Positions 45,558 through 58,593 of a DNA stretch of 64,000 nt are shown here, piece by piece. The position numbers and the translations under genes were made by a program. The DNA is from Epiperipatus broadwayi (taxonomy: Eukaryota > Onychophora > Udeonychophora > Euonychophora > Peripatidae). Within the stretch, counting starts at the first letter, position 1. Every line of letters begins with the position of its first letter. The notes under the pieces are model-generated. The model made no database searches. It saw only the letters and a program-made list of their open reading frames with translations, and had not been told where the DNA came from. The stretch lies in assembly GCA_028023455.1 (NCBI GenBank), contig JAQFVV010012668.1, positions 64,001-128,000 on the forward strand, written 5' to 3'.

Positions 45558-45575
45558 GCCCCACATTGGGCACCA
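45558..45575 (-). promoter_or_regulatory. E4 primer-binding site, tRNA-Lys type
   Basis: The minus strand reads TGGTGCCCAATGTGGGGC. It differs from the well-known Lys PBS TGGCGCCCAACGTGGGGC at two positions, both transitions. It precedes the E4 gag remnant at the expected distance and on the same strand. Confidence 0.75.
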
Positions 45576-45579
45576 ATTA

Positions 45580-47289
45580 TAATGATTTGCAATATTTTTT
45601 ATTATTTACATTCAGATCAGGTAGTATCTATGAATATACAGACTGTAAACACCTTTCAAGAAGGGTACATCTGCTCTGAGCCTACTAAAAGCAAAATACT
45701 TCTCCTGTAGATATTTTAATTAATACTGGATATGCACCTAGGTGTCACCCCAAAAATTGATTAAACATCCACAAAAAAATTTTCAATACTTCTAATGCTT
45801 GTTTGATGAACAAGCTCAATTAAACTCACCTCAATAGTGTTAAGATATTACATATTTGAAACAAGAGTACATAATTAACAGTTTTTTTTTACTAAATTTC
45901 ATTCAGTGAGAGATTCCAAGAGAAGAAAAATCAGGCCCAATTAACAATTAAATAATGTTTATTTACATACTATAACATACCAAATTATAAGAACATAAAA
46001 TATAATAAAACTTGAATTATTTACAATGTTATTTTAAATAGAATTCATTTAATCTTAAATAAAAAAATAATAATTGACATATTTTCTAGATTTTAAACAG
46101 ATTTTGTAAGGAAAATATAATTTCTTACTCTCTTTTGCATCAGTTTTAGTGTAGATTTTAATTCAGTTGTGACTTATACTTTGACCTAGATTTTGATTGA
46201 CTTTTCTCAAAATGATCACCTTTTTTTCTTTTAATGGTGGTTAGATTCTCTAGGAGATCTTTAATTTTTCATTTTCATGATGTAAACACAGGAACAGTAT
46301 TCTTGTAGTAGTCTTCCATTTCCTAGCTTTTTTCCTGGAACAGCACATATCTTCTTTATCTAAATGCCCAGAAATATTATTGAATGTAGGATGGGAAGAT
46401 GCATTACAACTGCAGACTCAGGGTTTTGCTCACATCTCAGGCTATTGATAATTTATAGAAATTGCATGGTGTAAGACTGAATGAACACCCATTCTATCAA
46501 TCTATCAGAGTGTGATGATGGTAAATGTTTGCAGAGATTTCTATACATTGCTTGACTGACAAAACTAGAAGTCCATGATGCCAGAGACTGCAAAATTTAG
46601 CAAATAATATCAGCAACATTACATCAAAACCAGCAGCTATAGAATAACTGAATTAATAACAATTTATTAGCTTTTATACCTTTCATCATACCCACACTAT
46701 TTGTTTTTTCAATTTATTTAAAATTAGCCTTATTTTTAATTACAGCATTACTTATCTAATTAGTTTACTGACTTACCAATTTAATAGTAAAAATGACTTA
46801 ATCCCTTCTTTTTTTGATTAGATAATGATTTTCAAAAAAATATTTTATATTTCATTTTCTTTTAAAATTAATATTTTGGCTTAAAATATTTCACAGTCAA
46901 AGTAAACTTATAATTAAAATTTAAATTTCTCCCCTTTTTTTCTCATTTTCATTGTATATTATAACATTTTAAAATCATAGTTTTGAAGAGATGGTAAGCA
47001 ATTATTCCTAGCTCTATTTCACAAGTCATTACTTTTATTAGATTTTCTTTCAATAGAAAATCTAATTAAAACTCTTAAATTATCCCTACAGTTTCATTTT
47101 TTCTTACTTTTTCTTTTTTGTAAAATTCTAAACCAGTCTTTTATTCTCTATTTCTAAATATCTCCCATATACATTACATAGGCTTTTTCATTAAAAAAAA
47201 ATTATATACTTTTATGTAACTTGTATATTTTATATATCACTAAACATCACATGATCACTATCTCTTATACTAGCACATAATTGTTATTA
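45580..47289. other. Probable decayed LTR of E4 and adjoining non-coding sequence
   Basis: By position just outside the PBS, 45580 onward should be the E4 5' LTR. Words such as AATTATTTACAATGTTAT (about 46015) resemble GCTATTTACAATGTTTAT of the E2 LTR, but no second copy is present to define its ends. No gene is seen. Confidence 0.4.
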
Positions 47290-47555
47290 AACACGGCAAA
47301 ACTCTCCATACAGTAATGCCATCCTGTGCAAAACAGAGTAATCAATGGATGACAGAAGGCTTGTGCATAAAATTCCTATCTAGTGCCTACTCATCCAATA
47401 TCCCCAGATGTGGCCTTCATTAGTGAGGAACCTTAGTCTGGGAATATTGGATGAGTAGGCACTAGATAGGGATTTTATGCACAAGCCTTCTGGCATCCAT
47501 TGATTACTCTAGTTGGCACAGGGTGGCACTATTGTATGGAGAGTTTTGCCTTGTT
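47290..47555. mobile_element. Palindromic MITE, about 266 bp
   Basis: Arms of about 110 bp run from GGCAAAACTCTCCATACA at 47295 to its inverse ending 47550, through CTAGTGCCTACTCATCC, around a loop of about 40 bp near 47408-47440. A half copy is at 20452-20600. Non-coding; long hairpin transcript possible. Confidence 0.9.
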
Positions 47556-48170
47556 ATATTTTATATATTTGTTTCTATATAAATAATAAAACACACATAT
47601 ATCAATTTCTTTTTTCAAAATATGGTCATGTTGGCTTTCAGTCTAGTACACCAAACTCATGACAAATAACTATTTTTTAAAAAAAATATTCCTTAATTAT
47701 CAAAATGAGCATGCTCCATAGTACACTACTAAATCTTTGATTTATAACATTTTTAAACTTAGCAAAGTCCCAAGTCTTCTTAACATTTCATTTTCTATTA
47801 ATTGAATCATTACATACAATGTTAATTTTCTGAGGACAACAATCATGTCCCAAATTTTTCTGATGATTAAAGAAAATGGAATTAAGGTGAGAATTAGTTC
47901 AATTTTTTATATTGACAAATGTGTTGCCTCGACTGCAGAAATAAACTAATCTTAGTTTCATCATAGTAAATGGCTGAACAACCAGATTCCTCACATAAAA
48001 TAAATACAAAATCTGATACATATCAATCTGATTTATTATGGCTTAGTATACTATTTATCAATCCATTTAAAAGCAGAGGAGAACTGGATCCACTATTAAA
48101 ATGTTGCAAAATAATATTTTTTACTTTATGAATATAAATTAGGAACATACAGTGAAGGAATCCATTTCCA
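47556..48170. other. A+T-rich non-coding stretch
   Basis: Nothing recognised. Confidence 0.4.
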
Positions 48171-49534
48171 TGATCATGGTCATATTTGTACATTCATGCA
48201 ACAAAATGCAGAATTTTGGAAAATTACCCCAAAGCTGATTTAGATGAGGGGTTGAGACCTTGAATCAGATTAGACTTCAGTTCCTTCACCAATGCTCCAT
48301 GATTTACTACCATATGGATGACAGATATGAAGTTACACTCAGCCTCTTTTAGTTCACATGCCAGCAGTAGATAAGGGTGAAGTATAAGACTCAGGGAATA
48401 ATGACTAAATCAATAATTAATTAACTAAACACACACACACAGCTTACTAGATACTACATATATTAATAATTAACAATAAATTAAAATAGATTTGGATAAG
48501 ATTTGGGATGGATTCCAAATAACACATTAACATGATTATAAGTTTTAAGATATTTAATTATTAAATTACAAGTTAGATAATACAAATGGAAGTGCATTGG
48601 GATTTTCACTTGCAGGGGTTATACAATGATGGGTGGATTTAGAATAAGGTTTCATCTTTATAATGCACTTTATAGTTTAAATTTAAGTTTATTACAATTA
48701 TTATTATCCATGGTTTATACTCATGCCTGAATTATGCTATGCCATTCCTATGAGGTTTGCTAAGAGTTAAGTTTACAAGAATGACAATGATAAAATATAA
48801 CTAATTTTATTAATAATACATAATGAGCCATAAACATGCTCTCTATACATATTATTAAAATAAACTAGATCTAGTGTTCAGATCAATGCTGAACTGAATA
48901 ATATTATGGAGGACAAACAGGTGTTTTGAAGCATAGCTTCAGAAACTATGGTGCTACATAAACTAAATAAGGGTTGAAGTCTGAACATGCAAATACTCAT
49001 GGGATTCAATACCAAGTATTTGGTTCTCATGGACCATATAACTTGCTATTACAAAATATAAAGAACATTTAATTCAGAAGATCGGAACAGCTTAAATTAT
49101 GGTTCTGGACCCTCATGTTCCAGTTCTAGAAAGAATTGTCTGAACTAATACTAATGAGATGGCATTAAACCAGAAGCCTATTTTAATAAGATTATATATA
49201 GCAAGGTGTATTACATGTATGTGCTTTATAAGAACACATTCGTAATGCTTTCCAAAATATCAAATATTAAAATAAACTAATCTAATAAATCTATAGTTTC
49301 TTCTTGCAAAACTACTTTAGCCCAGTTTATAAATTAGCATACATAAAACATGCTAAAAAGGGTTTTTTACTGATTAAATGTGAATAGTGTATATTAATAA
49401 ACTAAGAAAGAGTAAAGCATAAGTGGGACTTAACTAATTACTTATAATATGCTTTATAATATCATTCTTGCTATTAATTAACTAAACATAATTTATTATC
49501 ATGCAAACTTTAATTATGAGCTAAAACATGGTAG

Positions 49535-49536
<2 letters not shown>

Positions 49537-49594
<58 letters not shown>

Positions 49595-49633
49595 TGTTAT
49601 ATATATATATATATATATATATATAACAGGCAT
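49537..49633. repeat. (AT)n tract with a perfect (AT)n-centred palindrome
   Basis: An (AT)n of about 55 bp is followed by TGCCTGTTAT (49591-49600), (AT)n, and its inverse ATAACAGGCA (49624-49633). It lies inside the solo LTR. Confidence 0.9.
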
Positions 49634-50059
49634 CAAAACAGACATTTATGTGTACTAAAGAAGCAGCATAAATCTATTATGTGAGAACTTCTAATCATCT
49701 CTCTCAACTCTCTCAATTTATTAACATTATCAATCTCAGTTTTGATTTATGGCATATCATAAAATATTAACATAATAAACAAAATATAATAATATAGAGT
49801 AGGTATAACCACAGATTAGAATAGTATAGATATAATAACTGGACACAGAAAAAACTATTAAATTATAAATATTCATTTAAAAGGCAAGATTGCTACAATT
49901 ATTATTATTGATTTAAAAATTACATTAAATTATATTATTATGGAGTTTATTTATTAAAACATTATTAAATGTATTATAATTTATTATTTATGAATGTTCA
50001 ACATTACAGCTAGCTTAAAAGAATTATTAGTATAGTTTAGTTTAAGATTTATTTTATAG

Positions 50060-50221
50060 AACTCTGTGGGAAGAAATGCTATTGATCTTCGAGCTGAGTC
50101 TTCCTTCATGATGTTTGGTACCAGTTTTCTCTGCTGGGCTGGCTTACCTCTGATGACTTCATGGCAGGCTGTTGGTCTTGAACTCTTCCATTTCCAAAGT
50201 CCGGTCTTCCAAAGGAAGATG
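50060..50221 (+). other. Exon-like open block inside the solo LTR
   Basis: A 162-bp, G+C-rich block is bounded by ATTTATTTTATAG| and AAGATG|GTAAGTTT, good splice acceptor and donor matches, open in phase 0 for 54 codons (NSVGRNAIDL through VFQRKM). However it coincides with the G+C-rich island of the LTR and is antisense to the inferred element direction. The opposite strand is open too. It is probably LTR sequence; exonisation is possible but unproven. Confidence 0.2.
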
Positions 50222-51039
50222 GTAAGTTTGTTGCTTTCTAGCAGACTGTTTTTATTGTAAAATCAGGCATAGATTTTGGCAGTAAAACATTTCAAATTTT
50301 AAGAAAGTGAACCTTAGTGCTTAATTTTGGGTTTTTTAATATTAATTCTTTGCCTCCTTCCTGCAAAAGCCATGAACTTGTTTACAAATTTTAGTTTTAA
50401 ATTTTAAGTTTTAACATAGTTTTATTAACTTTAGAAAAGACCAAAATAAAACCTAAGTGATTCATAAAATAGTGCAGCTTGACTGCTTTTCTTTTGCCTT
50501 AAAATTTATTTTAAATTTCCAACACAAATTTAGCCTGGAATGTGGAATGATATTTTCCAAGAAACAGACAATCTTTTAAAACAGATTTAAGTTCTGTAAA
50601 CTATTCTGCTATATGTGTATCTTGTCACGTCTAGAATTGAGATTTATATGCGAATTTTAAACTAAATAAAAAAAAAATTTGTAAATTTCTATTTTAATAA
50701 ATTAAAGGTAAAATAATTTAATTGTGTCACAATGCTTATAAAATCTATGGCATTGCAACTTCATTAACATATATATGTAGGTGCGCTTATACACATACAA
50801 CAATATCTACACAACTTACTCTTAATTTAATATCTAAATTTATAACTAAGTATACGCATTATAACAATATGCATACAGACATTAATATCTCTAAAATGCA
50901 TGCAAATGTATAAATATATGCACATATATGTAAATATCCATTATCATATGTGGACTTAGATGGGTTTGAATTAAGGAAAGAATACTATTATGGGACATAG
51001 TAGGTGAAATGGGATATGAGACAAAATAATACCATTTCA

Positions 51040-53199
51040 CTGTATTACCTTGAATCTCATCAAATTTTGATTTTTTTAATAAAATAATATTAAATGTCTA
51101 CATAATAAACCCTCATTATAGATCCCATTTATTAAATAATATAAATCTCAATATTCTGCTTCCACTCAAATTTACATAAATAAAAATTTCAGTATAGAAA
51201 ATATTTAAAGTATGAAAAGTTATATTTTAAAGAAATACCTGATAAAAAGTATAAATCCTGTACATTTAAAAGCTTTACAATCATTTTGTAAGCAATTAAT
51301 TAAAATTTCTGGATAAACATGCATCTAAATAGTTTATCATTGATTATTTTCATACTTAGCTGTTCATTATAAAACTGAATTCTCATTCAAACACATAAAC
51401 ATAGGAAGTTAATATAAATAGCAACAACATATGATTTTCTCACTTGCTTACTCATATTATTGTTATTATTAATCTACTTAGTTAAAGGATAAAAAGTGTC
51501 TACAGTTGGTATAAAACTGATATCATGTAGAAAGTGACCTGGGTCAGAATTATATAATTATGCAACTGAGTTCAGATTTAAAAATGTGTTTTCTATATCT
51601 ATAAGTATATTAATTCTAGCTTCAAAGCCTAGCTTTTAGGAACAAAAATAAAAGTGACAACCAATATCTCTTATCCACTGACTATTCAAGGTTACAATAG
51701 ATGGTGCTAGAGCAATATGAATACAATTGCACTTGGATATATAAAACTAAATTAAAATTACAGTAATATTGACATTTTTTTTTAATATATCAAGAGAAAG
51801 AACAGTGTTTGCTGCAAAAGGAAGAGAAATAGCAATACTTATAATATGTGCAAAAGAGACATCTACACTTGAATCATGAGTGATAGAGAAAAGTGTGCTT
51901 TCAATATGAGTGAGAGAAAGAGAGAATAGTAGTAGTCCCATTTTCCAAAGAGATAACATGAGGGAAAAAAGAGAAGAATGCTTGCAACTTGAGTAAGGTA
52001 TTGCCCAGTTAGAGCAACTGTTTCAATAATGAAGATAGCTAAATTCTGAAAAAAAAAAGCATAATTCATTATGTCATTCTACTCCTTAGCTTCTTGTAAT
52101 CATAAGTAGTAAACATCATATAGAAATGGTTCAAATTTATTTCAAGAATCACTTTTTACAATTGATACTTGACAATAAGAATCACATGATTGCTCATACA
52201 TTTAACAGCTATTTTTTAAATTTTTATATTATTTAAGCTAAAAATAGTTTTTAATCCAAAGATAACTTAGTTCTAAATGTATATAAATCTTTCACAGACT
52301 ATTACTCCTATTATAAAATATAATTCTCAAATACAACGATAGATTAGAATGTTGTTTTTAATGCAGATATTCAATATAATTCAGTGTATGTTGCCATATA
52401 TTGTCATTTGTTTTTAAAACTGTTTATAAAAATATCAATGGCTCTATTTGCAGAAAATTAAAGTTGAATAAATAGGTAGGCAAATAGTTATTTTATTTTT
52501 AGTCGAATATAATATCTTTTTTAATAAGAATAAAAGAAGTGTAAATATTAAGAAGTTATGTTGATATTTATTTGGATAATCTGAGATGATTTTAATTTTT
52601 AAGACTGTTTGTTCAATAGCTATATTTTTACACAATTTGCGCAATTTTTTAAAAAAAGTATATATTAGATTTGTTAAAATCGATGTTGAAATTAATAAAA
52701 ACTAAACATTTACAAAAGTTAATACGTATAAACTTAATAGACACATATTATTTGAAGTTACATATATAATGGTTGTGTGTATTATATTTAAACTGTATGT
52801 TAAAGATTACCATTTACCTCTAGTTTTCAGATATAAACTTTGACGAGTAATTACTTATTCTTGACAGAAAAGAATGTTGAAAACCATAGTTAACAAGTCT
52901 GATGTAAGTAATTAATGACTTTTTCCGTCTAAAGCGATGTTCTTTTTATAGAATACTTTGACCTATATTTTTTATTGCGATTTATATACTTTTAAGTTAC
53001 TACTCTGACAGATTTTACTTATGTGTGTATATAAATTAATATAATTTCATCGCTTAATTATTTGGTATCTGATATAACTCTTTTCTTAAGTTCTCTCTTC
53101 TAGAGTAATAGCAAACATTTGAGTGAGTGTCACCTTTAGATTAAAAGTTTTTGAAAATATCTACTGATATCACTTGATAATGGATAATATATATATATA
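51040..53199. other. A+T-rich non-coding stretch
   Basis: No gene recognised. Short frames on both strands are low-complexity. Confidence 0.4.
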
Positions 53200-53309
53200 T
53201 AAACATATCATCATCATCATCATCAGCAATCAGTTGCAAATGAATATGCCATTTAATTCCAAGAGAAAAAGCATAAAAAGACAATATAAATAAATAAAAA
53301 TATATACAA
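53200..53309 (-). pseudogene. Possible RTE 3'-end scrap in opposite orientation
   Basis: The minus strand gives LGIKWHIHLQLIADDDDDD followed by a (GAT)n-type tail, resembling the WIELGE...LQWIDND-stop end and TGATGATG tail of the RTE copy next to it. Only about 100 bp is present. Confidence 0.35.
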
Positions 53310-54990
53310 TACTTCCGAATTGCCCAGAATTTTGAATGAGGAAGTGAGACATGCAATTAAATATATGAAGAAGGGAAAGGCTCCAGGTAATGATGGAATT
53401 GTAATTGATATATTAAAAGAAGCAGGTGAAAAAATAGATTTTTTTTAGCAAAGTTATATACCAAATGTCTTAATGATAAAGATGTACCAGATGATTGGAA
53501 GAATGCAGTATTAATATTAATGTTTAAAAAAGGTGATAAAGAAGATATTAGAAATTACAGACCTATCAGCCTTTTATCAGTTTTATACACAATTTTTACT
53601 AAGATAATTACAACTCGTCACAGAAAACACTGGATTTCCACCAACCAAGAGAACAAGCTGGATTTAAAAGTGGTTTTAGTACAGTAGATCATATCCAGGT
53701 ATTGAGAGAAATTATCAAAAGGTCAAATGAATATGAGTGGCTATTATGCTTAGGATTTGTAGACTATGAAAAGGCATTTGATTCTATAAACATTTCTTCA
53801 GTGATTAAAGTATTGGATCATCAAGGTGTAGATCCAGGATATTGTCATATTTTGAAAAATATTTATCAAAATGCAACAGCAACAATTAGATTACATAATG
53901 ATAGTAGGAAAATCAACATTGAAAAGGGTGTAAGACAGGGTGACTCCATATCTACAAAACTTTTTACAGCAGTGCTGCAAGAAGTATTTTGTGAATTAAA
54001 ATGGGAAGCTAAAGGAGTGAAAGTAAATGGAGATTATTTAAGTCATTTAGATTTTGCAGATGATATAGTTGTTTTTGCAAATAATACTTTAGAGCTACAG
54101 GAAATGATGCAGGAGTTATCAGATGAAAGTAGGAAAGTAGGACTAAAGATAAATGTTAAAAAGACTAAAGTAATGTTTAATAGATTTTCTCAAAATATGA
54201 AAATAAAGATTGATTATGATGAGTTAGAAAAGTTAACAGTTACAAATACCTTGGTCAGATTATTAATACAGATGGAAATATAATAGATGAAATTAATCAT
54301 AGAATTAAACTTGGTTGGAGTGCTTTTGGTAGAAATAACTTGATACTAAAAGGAAATATGCCTATGTGTTTGAAAAGGAAGGCTTTTAATAAATGTGTTT
54401 TGCCAGTTCTTACTTATGGATCTGAGACTTGGACACTTAATAGAAGAGCAATACAGAGACTTCAGACCACTCAAAGAAGTATGGAGAGATGCATGTTGGG
54501 AGTAACAAGAAGAGATCAAAAATGCAATGTATGGGTAAGAGAACAAATAGGTATTACTGACCTCATTGAAAAATTAAAAGACTGAAATGGAGTTGGGATG
54601 GACATATTGTTAGAAGAAATGATAACAGATGGACAATTAAAATTTTAAACGGGATTCCAAGAGATTTTAAAAGACCCAGAAAGAGATCACATGTGAGATG
54701 GATGGATGAAATAAGAAAGTGTACAGGGGTGATGTGGAGAAGAGAAGCTAAAGATAGAAAAAGATGGATTGAACTCGGAGAGACCTTCATCCTGCAGTGG
54801 ATTGATAATGATTGATGATGACTACAGATGAATTTGTGATGACTATCTAAACTAATCTGTAAAATACAAATAAAAATAACTAAACAAGTATAGTCACTCC
54901 AACTCCAAAAAGAAAAAAAAAGAAGAGAGAGATAAACTACTATAGAAATGAGTTTTGTGATGACTATATAAATCAATCTATGAACCACAA
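53310..54990 (+). pseudogene. RTE-like reverse transcriptase, 5'-truncated, few frameshifts
   Basis: It reads from ILNEEVRHAIKYMKKGKAPG then NDGIVIDILKEAG (53325) into the finger region with frameshifts near 53440-53700. Next comes a 193-codon open stretch (53702-54283) with LGFVDYEKAFDSI, GVRQGDSISTKLFTAVL and the catalytic LDFADDIVVFA, then KKTKVMF. One frameshift near 54240 leads to KYLGQIINTDGN, then CVLPVLTYGSETWTLN and RDQKCNVWVR (54340-54585). The sequence then continues in another frame through GHIVRRNDNRW, HVRWMDEIRK and LQWIDND to a TGA at 54814. A TGATGA tail follows. Established knowledge: RTE elements encode an APE endonuclease and RT and mobilise by target-primed reverse transcription; the endonuclease is missing here. 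This is the best-preserved of the three RTE copies. Confidence 0.88.
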
Positions 54991-55029
54991 ACACATTCAC
55001 ACATAAAACATGCCGACCTATTATATTAT

Positions 55030-57130
55030 TTACTTGATATTTTAAGATGTCTTAATTTCTTCAGCAAAAAGCATTCCATTTTGACATATTCAACACCATG
55101 TCTAATTGTAGCTTTTCAAAGTATTCTGCTCTTTGCTATATCTTCCCAAATGAAATGATTAACATTGCATATCTTTAGAATATTTTTGAGATGATCCTTA
55201 TAATATAGATGAGGTCTACTTCTTCTATGAAATCCATGTTCAAGATCATCATAAAATACCTTTCATTTGTTTTGTATGTTCAATCCAACAAAAGCATGGT
55301 TTTACAGTAGAGGATTCAATAGTATTATATCTGAAAAATTGAAGAAGGTATTGATTGGCTTTACAATCTTGTTATTGTATTTTTAAAATTTTACAGAATA
55401 CACTTAAATGAAACTTTTCTAATGCCTTTATGTTGCACTAATAAGATGTCCAAGTTTCAATTCCATACAATTAATTAGGTAAAACAACAGCTCTACATAC
55501 AACTAATTTAGTTGTGGTAATTATTTACCTGGGATGAAATACTCTATCTTGTAACTTGTTAAAAGCTGCAGCATATTAGAATCTGTATTGTACCTCAACA
55601 TCTAAGTTCACTTTTCTGGTTATAAAACTATCAATATATTAAAGCTAATTTACATTCTCAAGGTAAAATAACCATCTAAGGTAAACATTGCTGAGGATCT
55701 TTTTTCAGTTACTGGTTGATAAAAAAAAACGTGACTTTCACGAACCTTAATTAATGAATTGAAAACTTTGTATGTTGCATTCAAAACATTAAGAACACTC
55801 TGTAAATCAAACTAGCAAAAATAACAGTCATCAGCATACTATAAATCCAAGAAGTTCTTGGTTTTGCTTTTAGTTAATTCAAATTACAAATTCCACCATC
55901 AAATGTGTATTATATAGCTACCTATAAGCATTTCCAAAGACTACGGTCATAGGAGCAAGTACACATTCTTGTTTAACTCTAATTATTTTATTTTAAATGC
56001 CCCAGATTTTTCACCTGTAGTAATAGCACTTCCTATCAGTCTATCATGTTGAAGCCATATAATAAGAATGACTTTTAGTGGACAACCAACTAATTTCAAA
56101 CAATGCTATAGAGCTCTCATATTAATTAATTGTATCAAATGATTTGACCAAATCAATAAAAGCAATATATCAATTCGTCCTTTGTCATCAACATTTTTAT
56201 TGCAGTTACCTGGCAAGAAAAACATGTTTATAGTACTGTTTGATTCCCCGAAATCACATTTAATTTCTAGTAATTGTTCATCTATATCTGAAAGCAACCA
56301 ATTTGACAAAATTCTTGAGTATACCTTTACTGTAACAGATATTAATTGTATTCCATGATAATTACTGCATTGTTTATTCCTTTTATTTTTAAAAATTAAA
56401 ACAACAAAAGTATCCTTAAGATTAGTCTGCACAACTTCATGGATCCAGATATTCCAAAAAATTCCACATGTTTTTGATATTAATATATCAATACTATATT
56501 TCAATATTTCTATAGGTATTTCATCAAGATTTGCAGCATTTACAATTTTAAGATTGCAAAGAGCTGTTTTGATTTCCCTTAGCTGTATATCTTTGTCCAA
56601 ATCTGATTTAAATAAAATGGATATATCATTAAAAGACATCATTTCAATTCTTGTATTATTAGTCAAAGGGTGATCAAAATACTTCTTTCCTTTGTTTAAA
56701 ATTATCATTGGCATCTTATAAGAAAGTGCTATTGCAGGATTTAATAGGATTATGATATTGTTTTCTAAGTCAGGGTGTTGTTTCTGCACTTTAAGAAAAG
56801 ATCTAGAATGACTACTATCAATGAATGTTTCTATTTTCTTTGTAGTTTTAATCCACCAATAATTTTTAAGGCTTCTTATCAATTATTGAACTTCTGCATT
56901 TTTATCTTTTATATTTATTATAAAATGCCATATTTAATCTATTGTTCTGCATAGTAGAAAGGCTCCTTATTTTCTTTTCATTAAACCACTGATAATAATG
57001 TCACTGTTAGAAAATCAGTTTTGCCTCTTCTTTTTAATGAACCCAAGAACAGATTTTTTGTATCTATAAGGCATTCTTTAAGTGAATTTTAAACTTCAAT
57101 AAAACACAAATATGTCCACATCTTAAAACA
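55030..57130 (-). pseudogene. Non-LTR reverse transcriptase of a second clade, decayed
   Basis: Read on the minus strand: RSLKNYWWIKTTKKIETFID (the WW linker found in this LINE group) at about 56880, then NYHGIQLISVTVKVYSRILS (consensus NYRGISLLS...K) and FGESNSTINMFF (56882-56106, 258 codons open). It continues with FDTIN, RVKQECVLAP (consensus VKQGCVLAP) near 55980, a Y-A-D-D-like MLMTVIF near 55830, and a C-terminal stretch resembling LEKFHxxxxxxIL and KDHLKNIL...CNVNHFIWEDIAK at 55450-55080. Many stops lie past 56106. It differs from the RTE copies in RT motifs and 3' sequence. The 3' end is near 55010. Confidence 0.75.
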
Positions 57131-57139
57131 CATCGGTCT

Positions 57140-57440
57140 ATTACTTTGTTTATTAGATACTTTAGGATTCTAGCTTTTAATTTTTTCTGCAGAAAACATT
57201 TCCCCCCTAAAATACTTCAACCCCATATTCAATTGTAGTTCCCCAATATATTCTATTTCCTTCCAGATTGCCATTGTATTTTTAAAATTTTGTAAAACAT
57301 TCTTAAAGTAAAATTTTCCAATGCATGTGTGTTATGTCAATTGTATATCCAAGGTTTGCTTCTTTTCAAAAAATTAAGTAAAATAACAGCTCTACCTACA
57401 AATGGAAAATTTGAAGCATTTGAAAAAACAAAGATGTGTT
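57140..57440 (-). pseudogene. Second 3'-end fragment of the same LINE family
   Basis: It matches 55020-55500 in pieces: TCGGTCTATTA...TTTATTAGATACTTTA parallels CCGACCTATTA...TTTACTTGATATTTTA, and AAAATAACAGCTCTACCTAC parallels AAAACAACAGCTCTACATAC. It has an internal deletion and lies immediately upstream of the larger copy. Confidence 0.65.
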
Positions 57441-58071
57441 ATTGCTTCAATGTTTTCAGCTTTTATGACTGATTTTGGGAATTAATTATAAATGGCTTGA
57501 TAAGTCAGGAGCCAAAAAGCTATACAGTTTTGATGGTTGAATTTTTAATTCGAATTGATTAAAAGCAAAAACAAAATTATCATTTTCTTGGATTCCAAGT
57601 CTACTTTATTCTGATAATTGTGCTATTTTTATTACTTCAAAAAATAATACACACTCATATATATATATATGTAATTTTAGACATTTATAGCACATTAATT
57701 AATATATTCAGAACTCTGATCCTTCCAAGCACTATATATAAATGTTAAGTCTCATAGATTAACATCTAAATCACTGTGTTGGTAAAAATGAGCCATAACT
57801 TAGCATATTATTTATATATGATATTTAAAAAAAATTGTAGTTTTGAGAGCACATATTTTTTTTTATATAAGATCAGACTACATAATTTTAAAGAAGTTTA
57901 AAAGGACAATTGAAATAATTTTAACAGTTTGTGACATTAAAATTATTTACATATACATAAACATATATAACTTTAAAAAAAAGTTTTAACAAAAAAAATG
58001 CATATGTTACAAAAAAAAAAAATCAAGTCAGATGTCACATGACCTAATTTAACAAGCTTGTATTACAAATG
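57441..58071. other. A+T-rich non-coding stretch
   Basis: (AT)n at about 57658-57672. Nothing else. Confidence 0.4.
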
Positions 58072-58172
58072 TTATATATAGAGCTCGCAAATAAGCCAGT
58101 AGCAGAAACCGGTCTGGGGGTGGGGTTATTTTGCAAAGCTTGTTAAGAGTTATTTGCGAGCTCTATATATAA
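58072..58172. repeat. Perfect 23-bp inverted repeat with a G-rich loop
   Basis: Arms 58072-58094 and 58150-58172 are exact inverses (TATATAGAGCTCGCAAATAA within them). The 55-bp loop is G-rich (GGTCTGGGGGTGGGG). It is the only G+C-rich patch nearby. It could be a tiny MITE, a terminator-like fold or a structured RNA. Confidence 0.85.
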
Positions 58173-58303
58173 TAAATGCTTATGTAATTATTGATCATTA
58201 AAGAATAATAAGACTCAAAGATCACAAACAAAAATTAGTAAGTACTGACATTTGATTATACAAAAATATTTGCTGGCTAAACTATAAAACTAAATTAATA
58301 CAT

Positions 58304-58593
<290 letters not shown>

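Larger units (their letters stand above)
48171..51039 (-). mobile_element. Solo LTR (about 2.87 kb), diverged relative of the E1 LTR
   Basis: It begins TGATCATGGTCATATTTGTAC, matching the E1 LTR start TGTAACAGTCAAGTTTGTAC, and ends near GTGAAATG...CCATTTCA, matching the E1 end GGTGAAAC...TTGTTTCA. Internal landmarks keep similar offsets: (A/G)CTCTG at about +1.89 kb here versus +1.82 kb in E1, and CTTGTTTACAA at about +2.2 versus +2.4 kb. Its first 1.37 kb also match 12733-13922 plus 2757-2917. No interior or partner LTR adjoins it, so it is a solo LTR or an isolated end. Strand is given by analogy with E1. Confidence 0.7.
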
